A stretch of 45,469 nt of DNA, taken from NCBI GenBank assembly GCA_002784045.1, contig PFJX01000098.1, forward strand, positions 1 through 45,469, in the 5' to 3' direction. Position 1 is the stretch's first letter; the number at the start of each line of letters is the position of its first letter. The notes below the pieces were generated by a model. That model searched no databases. It had not been told where the DNA came from and saw only the letters and a program-made list of their open reading frames with translations. The translations under genes and the position numbers were made by a program. The DNA comes from Hydrogenophilales bacterium CG_4_10_14_3_um_filter_63_21 (GTDB taxonomy: Bacteria > Pseudomonadota > Gammaproteobacteria > Burkholderiales > Thiobacillaceae). Below, one piece after another: positions 14,401 through 22,842 of the stretch.

Positions 14401-17114
14401 CGTTCGCGGTAACCGAAGGTCTGGCGCAGTTTCATCTTCACTTCCACCGGCACCCCCGCGAGTGGCCGGCCTTGTGGGTCCACTGCCTGGAAAGTGAGTG
14501 TGTGGCGCGTGCCGGCGCGCACCCAGTTGCCCTTCTTCAGGCCCAGCACCACGTTGGCCGGCCACCAAGGCGTGGTGGTGCTTACGGTCTGGATTTCACC
14601 ATTGGGGTCGGCATATTCCAGTTCCACACGCAGCTTGTGCGGCAGGGCCAGGCTGGGGATGCCGGCCACCTTGCCACGGGTAGCACCACCGGCATCCAGT
14701 TTGAGGTTGGTCGCCGCCAGGGCGACGGATTCGCCCTCCTCTCTTCCCTGATCCGTATCGTGTCGCTCAGCGAAGTCATAGTCCGCGTAGCGGGCGAAAT
14801 CGACATTGAAGCGCGGCTCCAGTTGCGCGCGCAGTTTCACCGCCAGGTTCTTGGCGCCACCGCCGTTGAGGTAACTCACCGCGAGGTCGTATTCCGCCAC
14901 CTCAGTCGCGAGCAAATCCGGCCGCACCGAATCGACGCTGGCTTTCATCAGCGGCACACGGAAGTCACCGACGCTGAAGGCGCCGGAATCCAGGCCATCG
15001 AGATTTTGCAATTCGGCCGGGTCGCTGCCGGACTTGATCTCCTTGTCCACCAGGCGCAGGCGGTAATCGCCGCGTTTGGCGCCTTCCGGCACTTTCCAGG
15101 AGGAGGCAGCCGCGCCGTTCTTCCAGGCCAGCGGGAAAAACCAGCGCTGATTGCTGGCGCCATGTTCGATCATCAGGGTGCGCGGCGGCTTCGAGGAATA
15201 GGACAGGCCGAACGCCTGTTTGTCGCGCAGGAAATGCTTCATGTGCAGCGTATCGCCGGGCCGAAACAGCACCCGGTCGAGCACGCTATGGGCCTGGCGC
15301 TTGTCCGCGTTCCAGGCTTCCGGCAAGCCGAAACGCCAGGTTTCGATGCCTTCATTCCAGTCGGAGAAGGCAAAACTCATGTCGTCGCCGGCGCGCGCGC
15401 TGACCATCAAGGGGCAATTCCACTCCGCGTTGCGCGGCTCATTTTGAGAACCAAGCAAGCCGCGCGGAATCAGCGCCAACCCCTGATGGTCGGTCGTGGC
15501 CTGGGCATAGAGACGGCCCTTGCAGTCGCGCACCGCCATCTGCGCACCCGCCACCGGCGTACCCAGATCCAGACGCGTCACCCAGGCCAGCGAGGCACCC
15601 GCGCCCCATTTGAAATGCACGCTCAGGTTGGTGACCAGCGCGGTGGTGCGCACAAACATGGGCACGTTCTGGCCGAGCAGCGATTTGCCCAGATGTTTGC
15701 TTTCCGCCTCCACCACATAGAAGCCCGGCTGCTCCAGGGGCACGCCCACCACTTCAAAAGCCTGGGCGCCGTTGGGCTTGGGCAGGGCGCGCTCCACCAC
15801 ACCCGCCTCCCAGTTGCCCAGCAGTTGCGCGTGGCGCATTTCCGGGGTGCGCCCGAGCTGCGGGTCGTAGTCCGGGTGGTCGATCTTCTTCACCCGCGCC
15901 CGCCAGGCGAGGATGGCGGCATCGTCCATCACCCGCACCCAGCGCACCTTGGCCGCTGTGCCGCCCCCCGCGCCCGGTTCCAGATTGCGCACGGTCAGCG
16001 GCAACAAGCCGCCGGCGACCCGTTCGACAATGCCGAAATCGCCGGAGAACTTGACCAGCGGCGGCGTGTCGGCCAACCGGAAATGCAGCGGAAAGCGCGC
16101 CACGTTGACCAGATCGCGGCCCTTGTCGTCGGCCAAATTGCCGGGCAGCGCCAGGGTCAGATCGGCCCTGGCCGGGAACGGGCCGGGGAACACCACGCGG
16201 TCGTCGCTGGCGGCCGGCTGTTCGGCCTGCGCATAGTTTTTGCCCTTGGCATCCTTCAGCGTGATCTTGTCGAGATGCTCGCGCACCACCGGCGCGGTGA
16301 ATTCCAGACGGATCGGGGTAAGCGGCATGCAGCCGGCCTTGGCGTTTTCCTTCTGGCAACGCAGGTGTGCCGCGAAGGGGTCGCGCACGCTGAAAGTCAG
16401 GCGCTGATCGCCCGGATTGCGCTGCCCGGAAGCGGTAGCGACACCCGCGCCCCAGACCAGATCGAATTTGCCATTGGCCGGCAAGGTGCGGCCGCACTGC
16501 ACCCCCTCCAGACGCGGATCGGCGTCCGGGGATGAGCCTTCCCAGGTGGCGTTCATGTCATCCAGACGCGATTTGAGCTGCGCCAGCAGACGCGCACGCT
16601 CATTTCCGGTAACCCGCTTCACCGGCACCTGTTCATGGATGCCCTGGATTTCGCAACGCACATGAGACAGCAGGCTTTCCGGCGTCGCCTGGCCATTGAG
16701 CATCAGGAGGAAAACCTGATCCTCGTCGACCACTTCACCGGCAGTCGGCAAGCTCCACTGCGCGCGCGGCCCGGCGACGGAGAAGCCATATTCCGGCGCG
16801 CTCGCCACCGGCTCGCCGGCCAGGGTTGCCAAATCAGCGCGCGGAATGAAACGGCACGTCACACCGGCTTTCAGCGCGCCCTCCAGGTCATACACCCAGG
16901 TGCGCCCGTCCTCCCAGTGGCCGTTGCCGGGCACGCCACACTCCACGCGAAACGGCGATGCCGCATCACTCCGCCCCAACGCCGCCATCGGCGCGGAAAA
17001 ACGCGCCTGTGCCTGGCGCACTTCGAGTTGTTCACCCTGCGGCGTGAAGCTTTCCAGGCTGGCGGCGGCAGCGAGGCCAGACCAGACGGTGAACAGAAAA
17101 ACCAGCTTGTTCAT
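11472..17114 (-). CDS. Bacterial alpha-2-macroglobulin family protein with intact thioester motif
   Basis: The 1880-residue exported protein resembles the E. coli YfhM/ECAM family, periplasmic protease traps thought to protect the envelope. The start at 17114 is supported by GAGGAA upstream and by a signal peptide (MNKLVFLFTVWSGLAAAAS). Successive macroglobulin beta-domains fill the first two thirds, including WVTRLDLGTPVAGAQMAVRD, the RPGDTLHMKHFLRD and FRVPLMKASVDSVRP stretches, and the DSLTSFRIVAVAASE region before the thioester domain. The thioester motif CLEQ is intact with Cys1416 (GYPYACLEQ). There is no lipobox cysteine, so it should be soluble in the periplasm and not lipid-anchored. 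pbpC, the usual partner of one subfamily, is absent nearby. Confidence 0.9.
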   Translation of the reverse strand: MNKLVFLFTVWSGLAAAASLESFTPQGEQLEVRQAQARFSAPMAALGRSDAASPFRVECGVPGNGHWEDGRTWVYDLEGALKAGVTCRFIPRADLATLAGEPVASAPEYGFSVAGPRAQWSLPTAGEVVDEDQVFLLMLNGQATPESLLSHVRCEIQGIHEQVPVKRVTGNERARLLAQLKSRLDDMNATWEGSSPDADPRLEGVQCGRTLPANGKFDLVWGAGVATASGQRNPGDQRLTFSVRDPFAAHLRCQKENAKAGCMPLTPIRLEFTAPVVREHLDKITLKDAKGKNYAQAEQPAASDDRVVFPGPFPARADLTLALPGNLADDKGRDLVNVARFPLHFRLADTPPLVKFSGDFGIVERVAGGLLPLTVRNLEPGAGGGTAAKVRWVRVMDDAAILAWRARVKKIDHPDYDPQLGRTPEMRHAQLLGNWEAGVVERALPKPNGAQAFEVVGVPLEQPGFYVVEAESKHLGKSLLGQNVPMFVRTTALVTNLSVHFKWGAGASLAWVTRLDLGTPVAGAQMAVRDCKGRLYAQATTDHQGLALIPRGLLGSQNEPRNAEWNCPLMVSARAGDDMSFAFSDWNEGIETWRFGLPEAWNADKRQAHSVLDRVLFRPGDTLHMKHFLRDKQAFGLSYSSKPPRTLMIEHGASNQRWFFPLAWKNGAAASSWKVPEGAKRGDYRLRLVDKEIKSGSDPAELQNLDGLDSGAFSVGDFRVPLMKASVDSVRPDLLATEVAEYDLAVSYLNGGGAKNLAVKLRAQLEPRFNVDFARYADYDFAERHDTDQGREEGESVALAATNLKLDAGGATRGKVAGIPSLALPHKLRVELEYADPNGEIQTVSTTTPWWPANVVLGLKKGNWVRAGTRHTLTFQAVDPQGRPLAGVPVEVKMKLRQTFGYRERLAGGFYGYRNETRETPLPDTCEGKTDGKGQFSCSAQTEQGGEVLIAATARDAQGRIAKTTHSHWVAGKDEWVFAQDNHDRIDLIPEKKHYEPGQTARFQVRMPYRLATALVTVEREGVLDARVVTLSGKAPVLDIPVKAGWAPNIFVSALVVRGRNDDIKPTALVDLGRPAFKLGIAGIAVGQQAHQLHVEVQADRASYQIREKAKVRVKVRTPEGKAPPAGTEVTLVAVDEGLLELAPNESWKLLEAMMAERGYAVHTFTAQMQVTGKRHYGKKALPVGGGGGKLPTRELFDTLLFWRDSVVLDANGEASVEVPLNDSLTSFRIVAVAASETRFGSGKTGIRASQDLQLISGLPPVLREGDRLQAHVTVRNGSERWMQVEVSGAAVGLKPLPAQTVRLAAGESREIGWNFVAPDQVATLEWTFTAVEVGGQGRDALKAKQAVRDAVPVHVQSSTLYRLENKLVVNKLELPVAAPAEALPGSGELRATLAASLLDGQTQLRTYMRGYPYACLEQKASKAIATRDPLAWQALLANLPTYQAGNGLLNFFPENGQIGKEGSVALTAYVLSIAHEAGWNLPLDSKTRMENALADFVAGKLGTRRGVWEVLNAGPVQRLAALEALSRAGRATPALISTIKPEPRLWASSAVIDWIGVLKRVPGLARRDEWLKEAHAALESRFTYSGRRLNFNSEARDGLWWMLASADSNALRALLALVDEPAWKERLPKLAAGVLARQQEGRWNTTTANAWGTLALERYQQRFEAVKPAGKSTVVLGKEGRLIDWTAFPKGATAFLPLAAGLATPTTTLHIKHEGQGEPYVSVTTLAAVPLREPVSRGYRVSRELLAIDQKTPGKWSRGDVLRVRLSIDARDDMGWVVVEDPVPAGASILTSSGKRGSSVLTQNEGGNLGGTAWPTWQERLFDHYRAYYEWLPRGRHTAEYTLRLNNDGVYNLPPTRVEAMYAPELYGEVPNGVFEIGR

Positions 17115-17207
17115 GATTTTTGATTCCTCAATTGAATGTGCCCAAGTGTGCGGCCGGCGCGGTGGCGTGGTAAATCTGCGCCCCCGTTTTACGCTCAGGA
17201 ACCTCGC

Positions 17208-17768
17208 ATGTACCAACCCGCCCACATCGGCATCGTTTCCATCAGCGACCGCGCCAGTTCCGGCGTTTATGTAGATAAGGGGTTGCCCGCCCTGAAGGCA
17301 TGGCTGGTCGGCGCCCTGCACAACCCGCTCACCTTCGTCGAACGCCTGATCCCGGATGAACAAGCGGTCATCGAACAGACCTTGATCGACTTATCCGCAC
17401 GCTGTTGCCTGCTGCTCACCACCGGCGGCACCGGCCCGGCGCCGCGCGACGTCACCCCGGAGGCCACGCTGGCGGTGGCCGACAAGGTCATGCCGGGGTT
17501 TGGTGAACAAATGCGCGCGGTGAGCCTGAAGTATGTCCCCACCGCCCTCCTCTCGCGGCAAGTCGGCGTGGTTCGCGGCGGTTGTCTGATCCTCAATCTG
17601 CCGGGCCAGCCCAAGGCGATCAAGGAAACCCTGGATGGGGTATTCGCCGCCGTGCCCTACGGCATCGACCTGATCGGCGGGCCTTACCTGGAAACGCGTG
17701 AAGACGTGGTGAAGGCGTTCCGGCCGAAGTCGGCCATCAAGCCAGTCGCCGCGCCGTCCCAAGATTGA
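17208..17768 (+). CDS. mog: Molybdopterin adenylyltransferase, Mog-type
   Basis: The 186-residue protein is a MogA/MoaB-fold enzyme that adenylates molybdopterin before molybdate insertion. Seen in the sequence: IGIVSISDRASSGVY at the N terminus, the nucleotide-binding TTGGTGPAPRDVTPEAT starting near residue 70, PGFGEQMRAVSLKYVPTALLSRQ, and NLPGQPKAIKETLDGVFAAVPY near the C terminus. The long PTALLSRQVG and IDLIGGPYLET features favour Mog over the regulator-like MoaB. The ATG at 17208 follows AGGA by 7 nt. It is divergent from the macroglobulin gene (93 bp apart) and convergent with tcdA. Confidence 0.93.
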   Translation: MYQPAHIGIVSISDRASSGVYVDKGLPALKAWLVGALHNPLTFVERLIPDEQAVIEQTLIDLSARCCLLLTTGGTGPAPRDVTPEATLAVADKVMPGFGEQMRAVSLKYVPTALLSRQVGVVRGGCLILNLPGQPKAIKETLDGVFAAVPYGIDLIGGPYLETREDVVKAFRPKSAIKPVAAPSQD

Positions 17769-17828
17769 CTGGCACCCCCTCGGGGTAGCGAAGGGTAGGG
17801 GCTTCATCAGGCCACGCCGCCATGATCG

Positions 17829-18545
17829 TTAAGCCAGCAAGCGCCGGATGACCGCGCCCGCCAGCATCAAGCCGAACAGCGGCGGCAGATAGGAGATCGT
17901 GCCGTTCACCGCGCGCGCGCGGCCCTGGCTCATCGCCTCGGGTGGCAGCGGCGGGTGGCCAACCTCATCACTCCAGACACACAGCACGCCCTGCTCCACC
18001 CCCTGGCGTTTCAGGCGCTTGCGCACCAGACGGGCGAGCGGGTCGACCGCGGTCTTGCTGATGTCGGACACCCGCACCCGCGCCACATCCAGCTTGTTGC
18101 CCGCCCCCATGCTGGCGGCGACCGGCAGTCCGCGCCGGTGCGCCGCCACAATCAGCGCGACCTTGCAGTTGAGTGAGTCGATGCAATCCACCACATAGTT
18201 GACATCGGCTGGCAGCAGCGTGGGGAGATTGTCCGGCGTGAGGAAATCGTTCAGCACCGCGAGGCGGCAATCCGGGTTGATGCCGCGGATGCGCTCGGCC
18301 ATGACTTCCGCCTTGGAGCGCCCTACCGTGGAGAGCAGTGCCGGCAGTTGCCGGTTGATGTTGGAGACGGCCACCGTATCCCTGTCCACCAGGGTCAGAC
18401 GCCCCACCCCGGCCCGCGCCAGCGCCTCGGCACACCAAGAGCCGACCCCGCCCAGACCAGCGACAAACACATGGCAAGCCGCCAGGCGGGCCACCCCCTC
18501 GGCGCCGATGAGGATTTCCGTGCGTTCGAACTGGGGAGGGGTCAT
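17829..18545 (-). CDS. tcdA: tRNA threonylcarbamoyladenosine dehydratase, TcdA
   Basis: The 238-residue E1-like enzyme cyclises t6A37 to ct6A in ANN-decoding tRNAs, using ATP. The adenylation fold is clear: VAGLGGVGSWCAEALARAG near residue 28, LVDRDTVAVSNINRQ, VDCIDSLNCKVALI, ASMGAGNKLD, the RLVRKRLKR segment, and GTISYLPPLFGLMLAGAVIR at the end. I use the ATG at 18545; a TTG nine codons upstream lies inside a palindromic repeat and lacks a ribosome-binding site. The gene converges with mog; a small ACCCC/GGGGT hairpin (17774-17786) sits between them. Confidence 0.92.
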   Translation of the reverse strand: MTPPQFERTEILIGAEGVARLAACHVFVAGLGGVGSWCAEALARAGVGRLTLVDRDTVAVSNINRQLPALLSTVGRSKAEVMAERIRGINPDCRLAVLNDFLTPDNLPTLLPADVNYVVDCIDSLNCKVALIVAAHRRGLPVAASMGAGNKLDVARVRVSDISKTAVDPLARLVRKRLKRQGVEQGVLCVWSDEVGHPPLPPEAMSQGRARAVNGTISYLPPLFGLMLAGAVIRRLLA

Positions 18546-18551
18546 GGGGTT

Positions 18552-18594
18552 GTAGCGCCGACGTTTTGACAAGCCGGCGAGACGCCGGCGCTAC
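18552..18594. repeat. REP-like intergenic palindrome, copy 1
   Basis: GTAGCGCCG (18552-18560) and CGGCGCTAC (18586-18594) are perfect 9-bp inverted arms filling the gap between tcdA and the YecA-like gene. The inner part carries a second GCCGGCG/CGCCGGC pairing. A related palindrome beginning GTAGCGCCGGC lies at 41360-41387, suggesting a dispersed family in this genome. Confidence 0.55.
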
Positions 18595-18595
18595 T

Positions 18596-19306
18596 TCAAT
18601 GCAGCGTCGGCCCGGCGCCGCAGCATTTCTTGAACTTCTTGCCGGAACCGCACGGGCAAGGGTCGTTGCGGCCGATCTTGTCACCGGCGCGGCGCAGGGT
18701 GGAGGTCACCCGTTCCTGGGCGGCGGCTTCGCGTTGCGGCAGGAAGTGCTGGAACAGAGCCGCGACCATGTCCGGAATGGCTTCATAAGCCGCCCGAATC
18801 TTGTCCATCTGGTCCTCGCCTGCTTCGAGTTCATCCCAGCCGGCTTCCGTGCCCAGCAAAATCACGGGCGCCAGCCATTCCGAGGGTTCCTCGATGACCG
18901 GCAGCCAGATGTCCTTGAATAGCTCGACGCCAAGCATGAAGCCCATGCTCCAGCCTTCGGCGTCATAGAACTCGCTGCCGTCTTCCTGTTGCAACGTGTA
19001 CATCAGCGGCGCGAAGTGGCCCTCGCTGATCGACTCCTGCACGCTGTTGTAATGGCGCAGAAGCAAGCCGCTGATGCGGTTGGCCTGCTCGGCGGCCTCA
19101 AACGCCGGGGTTTCGGCGCCTTCTTCCATGTCCCACACCCAGGGCAGCCATTGGCTGGGCAGGATGAACTCGGGGTTGAGGGCGATGGCGGCGAGGAAAC
19201 CGTCCAGGGTGGAAATGTCCATCGCCTCTTCGGAAACGCCATCGGAGCCAAGAAAGGCGTCGAGTTCGTCCAGTTCTTCGTCGTTGAGAGGGAGTTCCAG
19301 GGTCAT
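18596..19306 (-). CDS. YecA/UPF0149 family protein with C-terminal SEC-C zinc motif
   Basis: The 236-residue protein combines an N-terminal UPF0149 (YecA) helical domain, with [26 protein letters not shown] near residues 36-60 and [12 protein letters not shown] near 120, and a C-terminal SEC-C motif ([17 protein letters not shown], last 20 residues) that binds zinc as in SecA. Members of this type are thought to work with SecA or the ribosome-associated export pathway; the exact role is not established. The ATG at 19306 is preferred because AAGGA lies 6 nt upstream; a TTG two codons earlier has no room for one. It is 14 bp after ubiA on the same strand. Confidence 0.87.
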   Translation of the reverse strand: MTLELPLNDEELDELDAFLGSDGVSEEAMDISTLDGFLAAIALNPEFILPSQWLPWVWDMEEGAETPAFEAAEQANRISGLLLRHYNSVQESISEGHFAPLMYTLQQEDGSEFYDAEGWSMGFMLGVELFKDIWLPVIEEPSEWLAPVILLGTEAGWDELEAGEDQMDKIRAAYEAIPDMVAALFQHFLPQREAAAQERVTSTLRRAGDKIGRNDPCPCGSGKKFKKCCGAGPTLH

Positions 19307-19320
19307 GAGCAATCCTTCGC

Positions 19321-20187
19321 TTACCAGTGGAGGAGACTGGCGGCGATGCCGGCGAATACCGCCGCGCCAAACCAGTTGTTATGCAAAAAAGCCTTGAAGC
19401 AGCGCGCGGGGTCACGCGCGCGGATCAAGGTCCAGTGATAGGCGGCCACCCCGGCGGCCGCGGCCAGGCCGGCGGAGAACGGCCAACCCAGGTGCAGGCG
19501 GTAACCCACCCAGGCCAGGGTCAGCAGGGTGAGGCCATAACAGGCCATCACCGCCATCACATCATATTTGCCGAAAGTGATGGCCGAAGTCTTGATGCCA
19601 ATCTTCAGGTCGTCCGCGCGGTCCACCATCGCGTACTCGGTGTCGTAGGCCATCGCCCAGAACACATTGGCCAGCATCAGCAGCCAGGCCTCAAGCGGAA
19701 TGAAATCCAGGTGCGCGGCATAGGCCATGGGAATGCCGAAGCCGAAGGCCACGCCCAGATACGCCTGCGGCACGGCGAAGAAGCGTTTGGTGAAGGGATA
19801 ACTGGCCGCCAGAAAAACGGCGGCGAACGACAGGCCGAGCAGCAGCTTGTTCCACAGCGGCAGGATCAACAGGAATGCCAGCAGCGCCAGCCCGCCCGCC
19901 AGCCATAAGGCTTCCTGCTCGCCCACCTGGCCGGCGGCCAGGGGGCGGTTCTTCGTGCGCGCCACATGCGCATCGAAATGGCGGTCGGCATAGTCGTTGA
20001 TCACGCAACCGGCGGAACGCATCAACACCACGCCCAGGGCGAAGATCCAGAAAATCATCGGATCGGGCTCCCCTGCCCCGGACAACCACAAGCCCCACAA
20101 AGTGGGCCAGGCAAGCAGCAGGATGCCGATCGGCTTGTCCAGCCGCATCAGCTTTTCGTAGAGAGCCAGGCGTTCGGTCAGGGTCAT
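19321..20187 (-). CDS. ubiA: 4-hydroxybenzoate octaprenyltransferase, UbiA
   Basis: The 288-residue integral membrane enzyme prenylates 4-hydroxybenzoate in ubiquinone synthesis. Both aspartate-rich magnesium/diphosphate motifs are present: NDYADRHFD near residue 64, followed by ARTKNRPLA, and [19 protein letters not shown] near 185. Eight or nine hydrophobic segments are visible (for example [43 protein letters not shown]). Length is that of E. coli UbiA. The frame is open far upstream, but the ATG at 20187 gives the family N terminus ([16 protein letters not shown]). ubiC is not adjacent. Confidence 0.95.
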   Translation of the reverse strand: MTLTERLALYEKLMRLDKPIGILLLAWPTLWGLWLSGAGEPDPMIFWIFALGVVLMRSAGCVINDYADRHFDAHVARTKNRPLAAGQVGEQEALWLAGGLALLAFLLILPLWNKLLLGLSFAAVFLAASYPFTKRFFAVPQAYLGVAFGFGIPMAYAAHLDFIPLEAWLLMLANVFWAMAYDTEYAMVDRADDLKIGIKTSAITFGKYDVMAVMACYGLTLLTLAWVGYRLHLGWPFSAGLAAAAGVAAYHWTLIRARDPARCFKAFLHNNWFGAAVFAGIAASLLHW

Positions 20188-20250
20188 TTCAAGGGGCAAG
20201 GGGCGAGTGGCAAGGGGATTGTAGGGTTTCCTTGAACTTTGAACCTTACC

Positions 20251-20289
20251 CCTCCTCAATCCGGGAGTTTTTTCCCCGGATTGAGGAGG
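20251..20289 (-). terminator. 15-bp perfect hairpin spanning the end of the FAD oxidoreductase gene
   Basis: CCTCCTCAATCCGGG (20251-20265) and CCCGGATTGAGGAGG (20275-20289) are perfect inverted arms with a 9-nt loop. On the minus strand the second arm contains the stop codon and the first arm lies within the last codons of the FAD-binding oxidoreductase. No U-tract follows, so it is not a textbook intrinsic terminator; it may block 3' exonucleases or mark the end of the transcript. Confidence 0.5.
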
Positions 20290-21650
20290 CCGAGCGGGTC
20301 GAACAGGCGTTTCAGGCCGCGCATCAGCTCCAGGGTGGGTGGGTCGACTTCCAGGGGGACGAAGTGGCGTTTTTCGCTGCCGATGCCGTGCTCGCCGGAA
20401 AGGCTGCCACCGAGGCCGATCACCGCCCGCGCCAGAGCGGCGCGACAGGCGCCAGCGCGTTGCATTTCCTCGGCGTCGCCATTGTCCACCATGATGTTGA
20501 CATGCAGGTTGCCGTTGCCGGCATGGCCGAAAGTGACAATGGGCAAGCGGTAGAAATCGGCCAGGGCGTCGATGGCGTTGACCAGGTTGGCCAAACGCCC
20601 CACCGGCACCACCACGTCTTCGTTGATTTTCAGTGGCGCGATGCGTTTGACCGCGTGCGACAGCGATTTGCGCGCGGTCCATAGGCGAACCGTGTCTTCC
20701 TTGGTGAAACCGCTCTGGATTTCCAGGAGGTCCGGACCCGCCAGCGCCTTTTCCAGGGCCACGATCTGGCGCGGCACGTCCTCGCGGTTGCCATCGGCTT
20801 CCACCATGAGCACGGCGCGCGTCCCCGGCGGCAGGCCCGCGGTTTCAAAAACCCCCTCCCCGTATTCGCGGATCGCGTCGATGGCGCGGTGATCCATGAA
20901 CTCCAGGGCACACGGCGTGGTCGGCTGGTTCATCACCCGGCTCACCGCCTCGCAGGCGCTCTGGTTGTTGGCGTAGCAGATGCGCAGGGTGGCCACCGAC
21001 TCCGGCGCAGGAACCAGTTTCAGGGTGGCCTGGGTGATGAACGCCAGGGTGCCTTCAGAGCCCACCAGCAGGCGGGTGAGGTCGTAGGCGGTGGCGTATT
21101 TGGTGGTGCGCCCGCCGGTGTGAATCACGCGGCCGTCGCCGGTGACGGCGGTGAGCCCCAGCACATGGTCGCGGGTGGCGCCGTATTTCACCGCTCTGGG
21201 GCCGGCGGCATTCATCGCCAGGTTGCCGCCGATGCGGCAATAGGCGCCGGAGCCGGGGTCGGGCGCGTACATCAGGCCATGCTTGCGGGCCAGGCGGTCG
21301 ATCTCGTCGGTGACCACGCCCGGCTCCACCACCACCAGGCGGTTCACCACGTCGAACTCGATGATCTTTTGCATGCACTCGAAGCTCACCACCACGCTGC
21401 CCGGCACGGGCATGGCGCCGCCAACATTGCCGGAACCCGCGCCGCGTCCCGTCATGGGAATGCGATGCTGGTTGGCCAGGCGCACGATCTCCACCACCTG
21501 TTCATGGCTGGCAGGAAACAGCACCGCCTCCGGCAGACAGAATTTGGGCGTCTCATCGCTGGCGTAAAGCGCCAGGGTATCGGCATCGGCGCGCGCGCGA
21601 TCAGGGCCGAGGAGCGCCTGGAATTCAGCCAGTAAAGTATCGGAAAGCAT
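20256..21650 (-). CDS. FAD-linked oxidoreductase, GlcD/D-lactate dehydrogenase type
   Basis: The 464-residue protein belongs to the FAD-binding type 4 (PCMH) family that includes GlcD and D-lactate or D-2-hydroxyglutarate dehydrogenases. The FAD domain shows [17 protein letters not shown] near residue 66, [37 protein letters not shown] near 130, and [24 protein letters not shown]. The C-terminal oxidase domain shows [24 protein letters not shown] and [12 protein letters not shown]. Its substrate is probably a 2-hydroxy acid, but which one cannot be told. The ATG overlaps the upstream stop as TGATG, so it is translationally coupled to two uncharacterised genes; glcE and glcF are absent. Confidence 0.88.
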   Translation of the reverse strand: MLSDTLLAEFQALLGPDRARADADTLALYASDETPKFCLPEAVLFPASHEQVVEIVRLANQHRIPMTGRGAGSGNVGGAMPVPGSVVVSFECMQKIIEFDVVNRLVVVEPGVVTDEIDRLARKHGLMYAPDPGSGAYCRIGGNLAMNAAGPRAVKYGATRDHVLGLTAVTGDGRVIHTGGRTTKYATAYDLTRLLVGSEGTLAFITQATLKLVPAPESVATLRICYANNQSACEAVSRVMNQPTTPCALEFMDHRAIDAIREYGEGVFETAGLPPGTRAVLMVEADGNREDVPRQIVALEKALAGPDLLEIQSGFTKEDTVRLWTARKSLSHAVKRIAPLKINEDVVVPVGRLANLVNAIDALADFYRLPIVTFGHAGNGNLHVNIMVDNGDAEEMQRAGACRAALARAVIGLGGSLSGEHGIGSEKRHFVPLEVDPPTLELMRGLKRLFDPLGLLNPGKKLPD

Positions 21651-22222
21651 CACCCAAGCGCCGCTTCGACCACCTCAGCCACGGCGGCCAGTGCGTCGGA
21701 ATCCGGGTAACGCGCGTGCACATCCCGCACGGCGGCATCGTAGGTCAGGCGATTGAAGGGCGCGGCCATCTGCTCGCGCAGGGCATGCTTCAGTGCCTGG
21801 GTCATCACCTTGTCCAGCGACAGGATTCGCCGCGCGCGCACGATGCCATCCTCGGCGTCCACCAGCGTGATCTTGAGGCGAGCGCGGTCGCCCGGGGCCT
21901 CGTTCGGCAGTTCGCGCTCCGCTTCCGGCAGCAGATGCGCGTTGAAAGAAGCATCGGACCACTCGCAGACATTCTTGACCTTGTACAACAGAAAGGCGGC
22001 CGGGCCGTGGCTGAACAGGCCCACTTCCACGTCGGCGTCGCGCAGGCCCGCGACTTCCGCCGGGGTGGGCGCAGCCCAGAACAGGGTCAGCTCATGCGCG
22101 CCGAAGCGGTAGACATAACGCACGCCCTCGTCGTAGCGGTTGTGCTCGGCTGACCAGCGTTCGCCGATGGCGGGCTCTTTGGGCAAAAAGTCGGGCCGCG
22201 CAAAAATATGGGGCGCTGTCAT
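21650..22222 (-). CDS. Uncharacterised 190-residue protein
   Basis: I do not recognise this protein. It has no signal peptide or membrane segment and appears soluble and acidic. Notable stretches are the aromatic 'YDEGVRYVYRFGAHELTLFW' near the N terminus, FLLYKVKNVCEWSDASFNAHL in the middle and ILSLDKVMTQALKHALREQ towards the C terminus. It overlaps the SseB-like gene (ATGA, 22219-22222) and the FAD oxidoreductase (TGATG), so the three are probably one transcript and might act together. Codon use and composition resemble the neighbours, so it is a real gene. Confidence 0.7.
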   Translation of the reverse strand: MTAPHIFARPDFLPKEPAIGERWSAEHNRYDEGVRYVYRFGAHELTLFWAAPTPAEVAGLRDADVEVGLFSHGPAAFLLYKVKNVCEWSDASFNAHLLPEAERELPNEAPGDRARLKITLVDAEDGIVRARRILSLDKVMTQALKHALREQMAAPFNRLTYDAAVRDVHARYPDSDALAAVAEVVEAALG

Positions 22223-22644
22223 ACCGCTTCCTCCGGCAACAGGGAGGCGAGCATGGCCACCATGTCGGGATCGAAATCGAAGCCGAGTTCCTGCCCGGGA
22301 TTGATCGACAGCCCCATGTCGGCGCCGATGCGGCGCAAGATCCAGGACACTTCGGTGAGCAGGCCGCCGCCATGGCCGGGGAATTCAGCAACGAACGACT
22401 TGGCCCGTTCCGGTGCGGAAAATGCGATCAGCACCCGGCCGCCGTCCGCGTCCTCAATGACCAGCGGCCGCGCCTTGGTGGAAAGCTGAAAACCGGCGAT
22501 CTGGTGCTTTTCATCCTGGATCGGCATGAATACCTGCTGGGCGATCAGCTCGCGGGCAAAATTTTCGGGCTCGATGCGGCCCTCGTGCATTTCCGCCAGC
22601 AGGCGCTCGACTTCATTGCGGGGAGAAATTTCAGGAGAGGTCAT
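22219..22644 (-). CDS. SseB-like domain protein
   Basis: The 141-residue product resembles the N-terminal SseB domain: a short helical start (NEVERLLAEMHEGRIEPENFARELIAQQVFMP), then PLVIEDADGGRVLIAFSAPERAKSFV, which is the typical arrangement of the SseB fold, and a helical end. SseB proteins are of poorly known function (named for enhanced serine sensitivity in E. coli). I place the start at the ATG at 22644; another ATG 17 codons upstream would add a non-conserved segment and lacks a better ribosome-binding site. It is first of a three-gene overlapping unit and is divergent from the yfiR-like gene, 198 bp away. Confidence 0.65.
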   Translation of the reverse strand: MTSPEISPRNEVERLLAEMHEGRIEPENFARELIAQQVFMPIQDEKHQIAGFQLSTKARPLVIEDADGGRVLIAFSAPERAKSFVAEFPGHGGGLLTEVSWILRRIGADMGLSINPGQELGFDFDPDMVAMLASLLPEEAV

Positions 22645-22842
22645 AGGAAATGCCGAACAAGCACTAAGGCGGGGCAGGATACCACCGCGCCCCATTGCCC
22701 CGGAAGCCGGATAGAATAGCGCCCGGAGACCATACTTATCTAAAGTTATATTTCTTATGGCTAGTCGAGAGAAGGCTTCTGATCACGGCATCCGCCCATG
22801 CCACGGTAGCGCCCCGGATCCGGCACGCGGCCTGTATTTCTG

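Noticed and set aside
13587-16535. A 982-residue open frame antisense to the macroglobulin gene
   Set aside because: High GC and codon use of the true gene leave the antisense frame open; composition is rich in His, Gln, Gly and Arg, with no domain or ribosome-binding site.
17115-17363. 83-codon upstream extension of the macroglobulin
   Set aside because: It would run antisense into mog and hide a good signal peptide that begins at 17114.
22645-22842. Divergent promoters between the SseB-like and YfiR-like genes
   Set aside because: The stretch is AT-rich around 22730-22760, but I found no -35/-10 pair good enough to report. Nothing else is visible in this gap.
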